Position numbers and translations under genes: made by a program. Below the pieces are notes generated by a model. The model was given only the letters and a program-made list of their open reading frames with translations. It ran no database searches and was not told the origin of the DNA. Positions 9,224-17,183 of a stretch of DNA of 64,000 bases are shown one piece after another. How positions within the stretch are numbered: the stretch's first letter is position 1; the number at the start of each line of letters is the position of its first letter. Origin of the DNA: a virus; the IMG/VR virus record IMGVR_UViG_3300042555_002918, positions 1 through 64,000 of that record; one strand, written 5' to 3'.

Positions 9224-9877
9224 ATGCCTATCTCAATCGACATTCTGAAAGCGGCTCTTGACCTGGGAAATGGTCCTACCATGGCATCCCAGTTCCAGGT
9301 CATTTTTAGCCTACCCTCGGCACTTAGAACAGGAAGCGAGGGATTTAACTCTACTTCACTTTCGATTCTTTGTCAGAGTGCTACCTTGCCAGGAACCCAA
9401 GTAGCAACAACCGAGCTTCCGGTTTATGGACCAGGAGTAAAAATGCCATATGGCCTGATTTATCAGGACTTGAACATCACCTTCCTGTGTACCAATTCAA
9501 TGGCACAGAGGAAGATATTTGAGGAGTGGCGCCGGATTATAATCGACCCCACGTCAAACTACGTAAATTACTACGATACATATGTAGGAGAGATACTTGT
9601 ACAGAAGCTGAATCAAAGTGGCCAAGCATCACATAGCGTGCTCTATGAAGAGGCTTTCCCTATTGCCATTTATGAACAAGAGCTTGCCTCTACCAATAAC
9701 GATTGGTTGAAGTTATCCGTACAGTTCTCTTATAGACGATGGAGAACCAAACTGGATCTCACTGCTGCATCAACGGCGGGTTTTGGATCTGTAGAGATAC
9801 CCGAGGCGCCGGGTGAAGTTGGTAATCCAAGTGACATATTTAAAAACACACCAGTACCAAAGGTACCTAGTTTTTAG
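9224..9877 (+). CDS. Tail-tube-like baseplate protein
   Basis: I start this 217-residue protein at MPISIDILKAAL because a longer upstream extension would overlap the preceding gene and is not tube-like. The pattern is that of the tail tube fold: ASQFQVIFSLPS, then LCQSATLPGTQV, LIYQDLNITFLCTN, and FEEWRRIIIDP before YYDTYVGE. A second tube protein (18700-19257) lies next to the sheath gene, so this copy, within the hub genes, is more likely a baseplate-proximal tube paralogue, as T4 gp48/gp54 are. No strong ribosome binding site is visible. Confidence 0.68.
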   Translation: MPISIDILKAALDLGNGPTMASQFQVIFSLPSALRTGSEGFNSTSLSILCQSATLPGTQVATTELPVYGPGVKMPYGLIYQDLNITFLCTNSMAQRKIFEEWRRIIIDPTSNYVNYYDTYVGEILVQKLNQSGQASHSVLYEEAFPIAIYEQELASTNNDWLKLSVQFSYRRWRTKLDLTAASTAGFGSVEIPEAPGEVGNPSDIFKNTPVPKVPSF

Positions 9878-9900
9878 AAGTGTTTTGAGGAGTAGCAACC

Positions 9901-10641
9901 ATGCAACGGATAACCCCAATCGTACATCCAACATTCGAAATTGCCATTCCATCATCAGGAAAGAAAGTCACTTCTCGCCCTATCGTTACACGAGAGCGAA
10001 AAGCTCTCCTTACCGCCCTACAATCTGCAGACAGTGTAACAATAGGCCGAAGCGTCAAAGACATTATTAAGTCATGTGTAAACGACATCACGGTTGATGA
10101 CCTGACCACTTTTGACTTCGAATGGATCTTCCTACAACTAATTATCAATTCAATAAAAGAAACGCTCGACTTGGAGGTACGTATTCCGAACCGCGAGGAA
10201 GAGTGCCAGGAGTGTGGGCGTACTCGAATCATGAGAGTAAATTTACGAGACGCGCAAGTTGAGGGAATCAAGCGAGAAAAATCAGACTTTTTGATTGAAA
10301 TCTCTGCTGGAGTCGGCTTGAAGCTGCGGTATCCAACGGAGAAGACACTAGAGGCCCTAGCAGAAAACTCGACCAACAAGAGTCACATAGAGAAATTAAC
10401 GGACCTTATTGCTCTATCTATAGAATCGGTATTTGACGAGTCAGGAACAAAGCTGTTTTCTGAATTTGATTATAAGTCTCAGATTGAATTTTTGGACTCA
10501 CTCCCAATACCGGTAACGGATAGGTTAGAGGCATTTGTTGAATCAGTTCCGAGAGTTGAATTGAATGTGGTCGTAGAGTGCCCCAAGTGCAAATTCAAAG
10601 CCTATCATCAGATGTCGGGGCTAGCTGATTTTTTCGTCTGA
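9901..10641 (+). CDS. 26: Baseplate hub/tail assembly protein, gp26 family, zero-frame product
   Basis: The 246-residue product fits the T4 baseplate protein family of gp26 (Pfam T4_baseplate). Two Cys pairs (CQECGR near residue 100 and CPKCKF near 232) could bind one zinc ion. The frame stops at TGA 10639-10641, but directly before it is T_TTT_TTC followed by a hairpin, so a fraction of ribosomes probably shifts into the -1 frame and adds about 58 residues. The order shifted gene then tape-measure-like gene mirrors gpG/gpGT and the tape measure of lambda, suggesting a tail-assembly chaperone role. Confidence 0.75.
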   Translation: MQRITPIVHPTFEIAIPSSGKKVTSRPIVTRERKALLTALQSADSVTIGRSVKDIIKSCVNDITVDDLTTFDFEWIFLQLIINSIKETLDLEVRIPNREEECQECGRTRIMRVNLRDAQVEGIKREKSDFLIEISAGVGLKLRYPTEKTLEALAENSTNKSHIEKLTDLIALSIESVFDESGTKLFSEFDYKSQIEFLDSLPIPVTDRLEAFVESVPRVELNVVVECPKCKFKAYHQMSGLADFFV

Positions 10642-10664
10642 CGCTAGGTGATGAAAACCTAGCG
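10629..10664 (+). promoter_or_regulatory. Candidate programmed -1 frameshift signal
   Basis: The slippery heptamer T TTT TTC occupies 10629-10635 in the zero frame. A 6-nt spacer (10636-10641) includes the zero-frame stop. An 8-bp perfect stem follows: CGCTAGGT (10642-10649) pairs with ACCTAGCG (10657-10664) around a 7-nt loop. All three elements are in canonical order and spacing. Confidence 0.85.
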
Positions 10665-10811
10665 GGATACTACAGCGTTTGCTTCGACCTAATGCATATT
10701 CACAAATGGAGTCTTTATGACATTGAGAATATGTACCCATACGAGCTAGAGGCCTACAAGATAATGCTACTGAACCACCTAAGCGATTTGAAGAAGAGCT
10801 CACAGCGATAA
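10629..10811 (+). CDS. C-terminal extension reached by -1 frameshift
   Basis: This frame is open from just after a TGA at 10626 to TAA at 10811 and has no suitable start codon near its beginning. Its peptide (GDENLAGYYSVCFDLMHIHK, then IENMYPYELEAYKIMLLNHL) looks like real protein: amphipathic, with aromatic residues, and ending 3 nt before the next gene. Joined at 10635 to the upstream gene it gives a product of about 303 residues. A separate small gene starting at an internal ATG (10692) is the alternative, but it would leave the open first ~20 codons unexplained. Confidence 0.75.
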   Translation, partial: FFRLTLGDENLAGYYSVCFDLMHIHKWSLYDIENMYPYELEAYKIMLLNHLSDLKKSSQR

Positions 10812-10814
10812 ACT

Positions 10815-13289
10815 ATGGATACCAAAAAAGCATCTGCCGAGAACAGGGCATATTTCGAGTTCATTGATGAGCTTAGAAAGAGTTCACGCCAGGATTCACC
10901 TACCGCTGAAATTTCCAGGATGTATAAGGAGGTTGCCGACATCCTCGCTGAAGCATTTGACGAGTTTAACCCAGAAGACCTCCCTAAATATCAAGATAGA
11001 CTTGAAGGCATCATTAACCTTCAGGAGACTCAGCCCTCTCTGTCAGATCCTCTTTTCAAGGAAGATATTCAAAAAGCCAAAGCCCTTCTTGACCAAAAAG
11101 TAAGGCAGAGGTTTGGTGCCATCCAAAAGATCTCAAGGATTGCCTCGGGTACGCTCCGTACTTTTGGGGATATAAGCTCTCATGTACGAGATTTCATTTC
11201 TATTGGTGACCAATCCGCCGATGCTGGAAGAAGGTTTAGTCAGATAAATTTCGGATTTGGTAAAAGGCGTCTGGACCCGGAAGAAGAACGTCGACAGTAC
11301 GATATCCTTAAGGGAAATGATTCACCTGAAGGGACCAATCAGCCAAACATTCAAACTCCCGTCCCCCTTAACAGCTCAACTATTGGTAATGGCAAACAGA
11401 TCTTGCCAGTCAAAGATGACAAGCTGATCGGGACTAACACCCAACAGAACAAGGTACTGTTACAGCTCTTTCACGTCACAAAGGATTCAAACTCTGACAT
11501 CAAGCAAATTAAGGCCCTGATTAAGGCGGATACGGCAAAAGCTGCAAAGATACGCAACAAAGACGAACTGAATCAAAAAGAAGATAAACAGGAAGCTAAA
11601 GCGTCGGTAAAGCCAACAGATAAGGGAATACTTACTGACTTGGTTTCAATTTTCGGCGGAAGGCAAGCTTCCAGTGATTCTCCAAGCGAACAGGCCGCAC
11701 CAACAACACTGCCGCAGGATACCACGGGGCTACTTGGAAGGGTTGGGGTAATCACATCGGCATTACTCTCCAAAACCGCTGGCGTACTAGGAGGAACGAT
11801 ACTGGGCGGCGTAGGTGGAAGTAACTTTTGGGGACCAAAAGCTAAGCCAATAAGGAGCAAGATCCAGTCAGCCGCAAACAAAACAGGAGAGATGATCAGA
11901 GGAGAGGACTACTATAAAGACCTCCTTCAATCACAGAGTCATGATCTCATGTCTCAGGACAAAGCTGAAGAGGCGGCCCTCGCGTACCTTGAAAAGATTG
12001 CCAAGCAGAAAAGGGACCTGTGGAGAAAGGCTTTTAGTAATGGTTCGCGGTTTGGTGATGGTAGCTACACCATGGGCGGTAAACCTTTGGATATTGACGA
12101 GGCAGTCGCAGACGCCCAAGGCGCTGAGGAAAAGGCAAAAGAGTACAAAGCGTATATCGAGGCAAAGAGAAAGAAAAACCATAATTTGTCATCAACTGCC
12201 AAGTTTAATCTTGATGGAAAGGAGTATAGGAATCCTATCTACTCAGAACAGGAAAGAAGCAAGATTGATGAGTCAAATAGGACCGTTCCGAATGACGGTG
12301 GATTGTTCGATTCTGAAAACTTTTGGTCCAGTGTATACGAAAAAGGTATGGGGCTGTTTTCTTCTCGGTCGTCAGACAATACAAGTGACGGAGAAGAACT
12401 TTCAGCAGACGTTTCAACACTCAATCAAGGTCAAAACTCACAACTAAACTTTTCCCAAGGCGGACCTGGGCTATTATCAGCTAAAGAGACCTCAGGGAGA
12501 GAGAAGGTTGGCGCAACAAGTGTACCCAAAGACGAACTAGATACGGTGATGCGAGGAATTGCAGCAGCCGAGACCGGTCCAGTAACTGATGACAGAGACC
12601 TTAACGACAGAACTCGGGCTATACGGACAACGGGAGGGGCAAATTCCAGTGCTTATGGTAGTTATCAGATTACCTATCGCCTTGCTAAAGCACATTTGGA
12701 AAAAGGATTATTCGATAGCGACCCGGAGCTAAAGAAGTGGACAAAAGAGCGATTTGTGCCACATGGAAAGAAGCTACTTAAATCCTCATATAGCGACCCC
12801 CAATACGGTGCTGGCGGAGAGGGAGACCTCAACGGCGACAAGGACCGTGAAATGTATCAGAAAATGTCCCGAGCAATCATCGGGGAGAACTACGCTCGAA
12901 ACAAGGGAGACATGCTCTCGGTACTGGGGGAGCATAGATTTGGTCAGTCTGAGAGGCATAAGTTGCTTCAGGCAGATCCTCAATATGCACAAAGAGCCAT
13001 GGCTCAATGGAAGAAGGATCAGCAGACTATGATGGCTAGTGCCAACCAGAAGGCCAATGTGAATCCTGTTTCACAAGCTGGTACCCAAGTTGCGCTCAAT
13101 CAGCTTTCGAAGGAACAGGAAGCCGCTCGCTCGGCCCCAATAGTTGTTGCCGTGCCTGCCCCACAGCCAGTTTCGCATCAGACCCAACCGGCAGGTGGAG
13201 TATCCACTAAGTCATTTGGAGCTTCCCCAAATGGGGCCTCAGACTCTAGCTTGATGCTTGGGATACGCCAGTCTGTCTCTCCAATCTAA
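10815..13289 (+). CDS. Tape-measure-like tail protein with lysozyme/transglycosylase-like domain
   Basis: The 824-residue protein has an N-terminal half rich in charged helices, and a hydrophobic Gly-rich stretch near residue 310 (GLLGRVGVITSALLSKTAGV). From about residue 575 it has a globular domain: GIAAAETG, then SSAYGSYQITYRLA and a later GEHRFGQSERHKLLQ. The Glu in AAETG followed by GSYQ is the pattern of lytic transglycosylase/lysozyme folds. Its place right after the frameshift gene is where tape measure genes sit. Tail length control plus local peptidoglycan cutting during DNA entry is inferred; T4 gp29 is the nearest functional counterpart. Confidence 0.6.
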   Translation: MDTKKASAENRAYFEFIDELRKSSRQDSPTAEISRMYKEVADILAEAFDEFNPEDLPKYQDRLEGIINLQETQPSLSDPLFKEDIQKAKALLDQKVRQRFGAIQKISRIASGTLRTFGDISSHVRDFISIGDQSADAGRRFSQINFGFGKRRLDPEEERRQYDILKGNDSPEGTNQPNIQTPVPLNSSTIGNGKQILPVKDDKLIGTNTQQNKVLLQLFHVTKDSNSDIKQIKALIKADTAKAAKIRNKDELNQKEDKQEAKASVKPTDKGILTDLVSIFGGRQASSDSPSEQAAPTTLPQDTTGLLGRVGVITSALLSKTAGVLGGTILGGVGGSNFWGPKAKPIRSKIQSAANKTGEMIRGEDYYKDLLQSQSHDLMSQDKAEEAALAYLEKIAKQKRDLWRKAFSNGSRFGDGSYTMGGKPLDIDEAVADAQGAEEKAKEYKAYIEAKRKKNHNLSSTAKFNLDGKEYRNPIYSEQERSKIDESNRTVPNDGGLFDSENFWSSVYEKGMGLFSSRSSDNTSDGEELSADVSTLNQGQNSQLNFSQGGPGLLSAKETSGREKVGATSVPKDELDTVMRGIAAAETGPVTDDRDLNDRTRAIRTTGGANSSAYGSYQITYRLAKAHLEKGLFDSDPELKKWTKERFVPHGKKLLKSSYSDPQYGAGGEGDLNGDKDREMYQKMSRAIIGENYARNKGDMLSVLGEHRFGQSERHKLLQADPQYAQRAMAQWKKDQQTMMASANQKANVNPVSQAGTQVALNQLSKEQEAARSAPIVVAVPAPQPVSHQTQPAGGVSTKSFGASPNGASDSSLMLGIRQSVSPI

Positions 13290-13290
13290 T

Positions 13291-13322
13291 AAAAAAGCCC
13301 GCCTAGCGGATGCTAAGCGGGC
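13291..13322 (-). terminator. Intrinsic terminator for the gp32 operon
   Basis: On the minus strand GCCCGC (13322-13317) pairs with GCGGGC (13302-13297), with further inner pairs, followed by six T. On the plus strand no T run follows, so it mainly ends minus-strand transcription. Confidence 0.88.
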
Positions 13323-13343
13323 ACGAACACTAGATAAACGAAT

Positions 13344-14270
13344 CTATTCGTTAAACATGGCGTCGACTGCGTCGTCACTTGAGAGAGCTTCGGTTCCGCT
13401 AACCAAATCCTCAAAGATCTTATCCGGATCATCGGAAAGGTCATCCTCTCGTGGACTTTCAGCCTTTGCTGCACGAGGTGATGTCTTAGCCGGTGCCTTA
13501 CCGGAGGTAGCGGCCTTCGATTGGACGAGGTCATCCCCTACTACGTCTGCTAAATGACGAGCGAGTTCGTCATAGCTCTTGAACGTATCGGCAGCTATAA
13601 GTGGCTTAAGCTTATGAGCCGTCTTCCAAGCTGCCTCAATCTTATCAAGGTCACCGTTAAACAACGAAGACTGCCCCATGAACTGCGACTCATCGTAGTT
13701 GTTCTGTCCACCCTGCTTAGTAACTACAAGCTTGAAGTTGGCTCCTTCGAGAGGATCGAGGACATTTACAGGCTCCCTAGGATCAATAGGGTCATCCGAG
13801 CCGTTCATAACGGCGGTAATCTTCTTCATGATCTTATTACCGAACTCAAGCAAAAACACCCTTCCGTTGTTCTCTGGCTTATTTCCGTCCTGAATGACGA
13901 GAACATTTGCCACAAATCTGGGGGTCCGTCCGTATTTGAGGTACACGTCCTTGTTCCCTCCACCTAATCGCTTCGCTAGCTCCTCGGCCGGATCGGCTTC
14001 TCCAAGAGTCGTTCGGCAACGCTCAATATACTTCTTGTTACCTTGACCTCGAATGAAGTGGGTATAGAACTTTGCAAAATCCTCCGTCTCTCCATCCGGG
14101 GCAGGAAGAAATCGAACGATAGCCTTTGACTCTTCTCTGCCGTCTTTGTTTTTGGCAAAGGTGGGACTCCAGAACCTGGGGTCACTCACATAGTTTGACT
14201 GCACTTTATTCACAATGCTTTTAATCGCATCCTTCTTCTTCATGCGATCCATCATATCCCTGAATGACAT
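13344..14270 (-). CDS. 32: Single-stranded DNA-binding protein, T4 gp32 family
   Basis: The 308-residue protein has the gp32 layout: a basic N-terminal cooperativity segment (MSFRDMMDRMKKKDAIKSIV), an OB-fold core with SKAIVRFLPAP, FVANVLVIQDGNKPENNGRVFLLEFGNKI and LEGANFKLVV then NYDESQF, and a strongly acidic C-terminal tail (EDDLSDDPDKIFEDL to MFNE) that in T4 recruits replication partners. The zinc-binding loop of T4 gp32 (His plus three Cys) is not conserved: only one Cys remains in this region (YIERCRTTLGEADP). It is followed by gp59 upstream in the same operon, as in T4. Confidence 0.93.
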   Translation of the reverse strand: MSFRDMMDRMKKKDAIKSIVNKVQSNYVSDPRFWSPTFAKNKDGREESKAIVRFLPAPDGETEDFAKFYTHFIRGQGNKKYIERCRTTLGEADPAEELAKRLGGGNKDVYLKYGRTPRFVANVLVIQDGNKPENNGRVFLLEFGNKIMKKITAVMNGSDDPIDPREPVNVLDPLEGANFKLVVTKQGGQNNYDESQFMGQSSLFNGDLDKIEAAWKTAHKLKPLIAADTFKSYDELARHLADVVGDDLVQSKAATSGKAPAKTSPRAAKAESPREDDLSDDPDKIFEDLVSGTEALSSDDAVDAMFNE

Positions 14271-14275
14271 GCCGA

Positions 14276-14953
14276 TTACTCCTTGGTTATTCTCTTAAGC
14301 GTTTCTTTTGCTTTTTCAATGTTTAATTTTGGCCTCAGAAATTTCATGTATTTCCCAACCTTGAACTCAAAATCCGCCCATAGCGAATCATCGAGTAGAA
14401 AAGGCTGGTATACCTTCCCGAGATCCAGTGCTATCGAGAGTAACAAGTATGACTCGATGCCAAACATTCCCCCCCAAACAAACCTCAGAACTAGCGGGTG
14501 GCTGTCCGATGGCTTACGAACCAATAACTTCAGGGCGTCTCTTGGACCGACGCCCTTTCGTGTTTGAATTTCACCCAGGGAGTTTTTTAGGTCTTCCTCA
14601 AATTGGTAATCAATTCGGGTAATTCTGCCCTTCCAGTCATTCCAAACATCAATACAGTTATCCGCCAGCAATTCGCCTATCCAAAGGTGTTTATTGTAGA
14701 CGAAATTGGCGAGAAAAATTTGGTTTCGCTCGATCCCCGAGTACCGCTTCTGTATGATTTGAAAGAATTTCTTATCCTTACGGCGTTCATACGCCTCTCG
14801 CGGGATAGTTACCCTTCCCTCGTATCTGTTCCAGTCGTAAGCCTTTTTGTTGAAGTGATTCTTTAAGCTTACGTAGTTACAAAAAGAGTCGTACCCATCC
14901 CCTAGGTCGAGGTCCGAACATTCATCATCCGTAGTTTCTTTGATGTCGCTCAT
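14276..14953 (-). CDS. 59: Helicase loader, T4 gp59 family
   Basis: The 225-residue product aligns by eye with T4 gp59. Shared features are the FNKKAYDWNRYEGRV region, YERRKDKKFFQIIQKRY, and LANFVYNKHLWIGELL, plus an all-helical C-terminus ending LKRITKE. In T4 gp59 loads helicase gp41 onto gp32-coated forks. It sits 5 nt upstream of gp32, the same pairing as in T4, which supports the call. Confidence 0.88.
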   Translation of the reverse strand: MSDIKETTDDECSDLDLGDGYDSFCNYVSLKNHFNKKAYDWNRYEGRVTIPREAYERRKDKKFFQIIQKRYSGIERNQIFLANFVYNKHLWIGELLADNCIDVWNDWKGRITRIDYQFEEDLKNSLGEIQTRKGVGPRDALKLLVRKPSDSHPLVLRFVWGGMFGIESYLLLSIALDLGKVYQPFLLDDSLWADFEFKVGKYMKFLRPKLNIEKAKETLKRITKE

Positions 14954-14961
14954 ATAAACGA

Positions 14962-15321
14962 CTAATCCCAGGATACAGGCTCGCCTTTAAGATACGCCTT
15001 CCATGCATCGTAATCGCAAGGGTAATAGCCGTCCTGCTCCTCATACGGCACCCCCTTGAGAAAGGGGCAGGTCTGCCCCATGAGCCACTTGGAGAACTCT
15101 CGCTGCTCATCTGGAGAGAGGTTCCTAATACGTGGGAATTTGGTGATTTGATGTTCAGCTAATGCCACCGCGCTTCGGTGGGATTCGCGTTCAAGCGTGC
15201 TGATGTACTGCTCGGCGGCTGCTAAAACTGCGGCAGTCTCTACAGGAGGATTTGTCTGATACTTGAGCTTAAGGTACTGGTTACGCGTCTGTTCAATGGT
15301 AGGTTCGAATTTCTCAGCCAT
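14962..15321 (-). CDS. Hypothetical protein, 119 aa
   Basis: I do not recognise this protein. It is largely helical with a C-terminal segment TCPFLKGVPYEEQDGYYPCDYDAWKAYLKG that has two Cys and several aromatics. It ends 8 nt before gp59, in the same operon as the replication and late-transcription genes. Confidence 0.75.
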   Translation of the reverse strand: MAEKFEPTIEQTRNQYLKLKYQTNPPVETAAVLAAAEQYISTLERESHRSAVALAEHQITKFPRIRNLSPDEQREFSKWLMGQTCPFLKGVPYEEQDGYYPCDYDAWKAYLKGEPVSWD

Positions 15322-15403
15322 AATGCCCCAATGAAGGTTTTGTTGGTAAACCTTACAATAGCTGACACTGAGACCTCTCTAGCATTACATTTCCGACCAG
15401 GAC

Positions 15404-15646
15404 CTAGTCGTCAAACTTAACTTTTTGATTGTAGGACCTAAACATGTTGAGGTCCAAAGCCTCTTTATGGAGCAGCGCTTTAAACTCATTTGTGAGCAAG
15501 GAGGAGACGTCCTCAGTTTCAATCCCCTTTGTAACGCAGTACTCCGCAAGCCCGTCCAGTAATGACAGTTCATTTTGCTTTGCAAAGTACAAAACCTTCT
15601 CTGAAAACGAAGCCTTAGTCTCTAGCATGTCTTGTATACCGTTCAT
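15404..15646 (-). CDS. 33: Late transcription coactivator, gp33-like
   Basis: This 80-residue protein has the gp33 pattern: a helix ending in LLDGLAEYCVTKGIETEDVSSLLTNEFKALLHKEALDLNMF. T4 gp33 shows the equivalent MSYLEATTAFLEENSIPE and KIQSEAIDENLL arrangement. gp33 bridges RNA polymerase and the sliding clamp to activate late promoters. The many TATAAATA promoters in this window imply that such a coactivator and a gp55-type sigma exist; gp55 is outside the window. It overlaps the phoH stop (ATGA-type overlap). Confidence 0.75.
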   Translation of the reverse strand: MNGIQDMLETKASFSEKVLYFAKQNELSLLDGLAEYCVTKGIETEDVSSLLTNEFKALLHKEALDLNMFRSYNQKVKFDD

Positions 15647-16413
15647 AAGCCCAAAAGCTTTTTGGCAGTTAAAAACTCTTTTACCAGCGCACTACGGAGA
15701 ACATCCTGTACGCCAAATTCCACAACATCGAAGCAACTCATATTATGGCAAACTCGGATCATGCTCTCCAATCCACTTTGCTCTGTTTTTCTGTGCTGAC
15801 TCAAATCGTTCTGTTCTCGGTCACCGAGCAACACCAAACGTGAACCTTCACCCATGCGAGTAACGAGGCTGGTAATCTCGTGCCAAGTGCAGTTTTGAAT
15901 TTCATCCGCAATAACAAGAGCGTTTGCCCATGAGACTCCACGAAGGAAGGAGGTACACTTGAATTGTAAGACCTCATCTCTCTTCAATTCCTCATATGCG
16001 CCTTTACGTCCAAGAATATCATCTACGATTTCCGCGTAGGGCTCTTCATACATGGCTATTTTCTCTTGGAGCGTTCCGGGTAGAAATCCAACATCGCGTG
16101 TAGGAACTATGGACCGAACGATTATGATCTTGTCGTACCGACCCTCGAAAAGCTCCTTAAGAGCCAGAAAGAGAGCACAGTAACTCTTACCGGTACCGGC
16201 ACACCCATGCAGCAAGATGTTCTTTTCGTTGAAGAATGAATGAAACAACTGCTCTTGGTTGGAAGTCTTGGGCGAAACGTGTTTCAGCTTTACGAGATGA
16301 TTTTCAAATCTCTTTTGCCTTCGGCGTCGCGCACGTTCCTCTTTGCGCTCCTTTTCATAGGCTGCCTGAAGGTCTTTAAGTGCGGATTCAGAGTCTTTTA
16401 CATCATCCATCAA
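15643..16413 (-). CDS. phoH: PhoH-family ATPase
   Basis: The 256-residue protein has Walker A GCAGTGKS (residues 70-77), the PhoH signature VRSIVPTRDVGFLPGTLQEK (about 99-118), Walker B NALVIADEIQN (D170/E171) and GSRLVLLGDREQNDL. A basic N-terminus (KERKEERARRRRQKRF) is a phage-type addition. PhoH proteins are ATPases linked to RNA metabolism, sometimes with RNase; the function in phages is unsettled. It overlaps both neighbours by a few bases. Confidence 0.93.
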   Translation of the reverse strand: MMDDVKDSESALKDLQAAYEKERKEERARRRRQKRFENHLVKLKHVSPKTSNQEQLFHSFFNEKNILLHGCAGTGKSYCALFLALKELFEGRYDKIIIVRSIVPTRDVGFLPGTLQEKIAMYEEPYAEIVDDILGRKGAYEELKRDEVLQFKCTSFLRGVSWANALVIADEIQNCTWHEITSLVTRMGEGSRLVLLGDREQNDLSQHRKTEQSGLESMIRVCHNMSCFDVVEFGVQDVLRSALVKEFLTAKKLLGL

Positions 16414-16679
16414 AAATCCGGGATATTGGCTCGCTTATCCTTACTCAACCCCTTCTTGATCTGCTGCATCCTTTCGATGAAGTCACCCTGCGGTTTTGAA
16501 GACGAAGTTCCACTTACTCTATGAGATGAGCATATCGCAGGAGCCGCCATCTGGAGCATTACCGTTTTTTCTGAACACTCTGGGCAGGGTAATGTTTGGG
16601 GTCCGTGGCGGTCGTCTACACTCTTTATAAGCTCAAACTCATGGGCACATGAGTCACAGCGATAGTTGTAAGATGGCAT
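16410..16679 (-). CDS. FmdB-like zinc ribbon protein
   Basis: I start at MPSYNYRCDSC because GAGGA-like sequence (AGGAA) is placed 8 nt before that ATG; a longer form would begin within a few bases of the late promoter. The 89-residue product has two CxxC pairs (CDSC and CPEC) 23 residues apart, the layout of FmdB/putative regulatory zinc ribbons. A second such gene lies at 25624. Its binding target is unknown. Confidence 0.8.
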   Translation of the reverse strand: MPSYNYRCDSCAHEFELIKSVDDRHGPQTLPCPECSEKTVMLQMAAPAICSSHRVSGTSSSKPQGDFIERMQQIKKGLSKDKRANIPDF

Positions 16680-16709
16680 AAGGATTCCTATCAATTTGGC
16701 TCCCATCTC

Positions 16710-16717
16710 TATTTATG
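16710..16717 (-). promoter_or_regulatory. Late promoter (CATAAATA) for the zinc ribbon / phoH / gp33 operon
   Basis: CATAAATA on the minus strand lies 30 nt before the zinc ribbon start. It leaves room for a short leader carrying a ribosome binding site. Confidence 0.6.
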
Positions 16718-16813
16718 GCGGCAAAAATGACGGTAATTCGGAGGTTTTGTGAAACTTGATATGAGAAATACACCCTCGGATCTTCGGGCTGGTGTCACAT
16801 TTCCCCACGGCCA

Positions 16814-16821
16814 GATAAATA
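16814..16821 (+). promoter_or_regulatory. Late promoter (GATAAATA)
   Basis: GATAAATA is followed six bases later by the predicted mRNA start, then GGAG and ATG 16838. This spacing decided the start chosen for the next gene. Confidence 0.55.
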
Positions 16822-16837
16822 GAGTATGGAGATGCTC

Positions 16838-17182
16838 ATGATGACAGGCCCAGATGACTCAACAATTTCATCACCTTCGCTGATAGAAATGGCTGTCATT
16901 GTCAGATCTGAGTTCAATAAGAGCTCAAAACTGGGGATGCTAAACCACCGAGTCATCCTCAAGGCGGAGGACGTAGCTAAGATCTACTACTCGAATAACG
17001 AGAAAGTATCCGCCAATGAGCTTGATGTTCTGTACGAGGTTCTTCGAGAGTTCGGTATTATCGCAGCGCACGTCCCTCCTGACTTTCATGTACACGTTGG
17101 GAATGTCATGAAGTTTTTAGAGGTAGGAGATAAGACTGTTACCAAAAGCCATGTGGCTGGCCTGATTTTTTCAAGGATGTGA
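16838..17182 (+). CDS. Hypothetical protein, 114 aa
   Basis: I do not recognise the family. ATG 16838 is preferred over the upstream in-frame ATG 16826 because the late promoter ends at 16821 and GGAG (16828-16831) is well placed for the later ATG. The sequence is helical, with VILKAEDVAKIYYSN and HVHVGNVMKFLEVG segments. It ends 1 nt before the HslV-like peptidase and is probably co-transcribed. Confidence 0.7.
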   Translation: MMTGPDDSTISSPSLIEMAVIVRSEFNKSSKLGMLNHRVILKAEDVAKIYYSNNEKVSANELDVLYEVLREFGIIAAHVPPDFHVHVGNVMKFLEVGDKTVTKSHVAGLIFSRM

Positions 17183-17183
17183 C

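Noticed and set aside
11941-12447. Second frames inside the tape-measure-like gene
   Set aside because: They lie entirely within a well-supported coding sequence and have skewed Arg/Lys composition.
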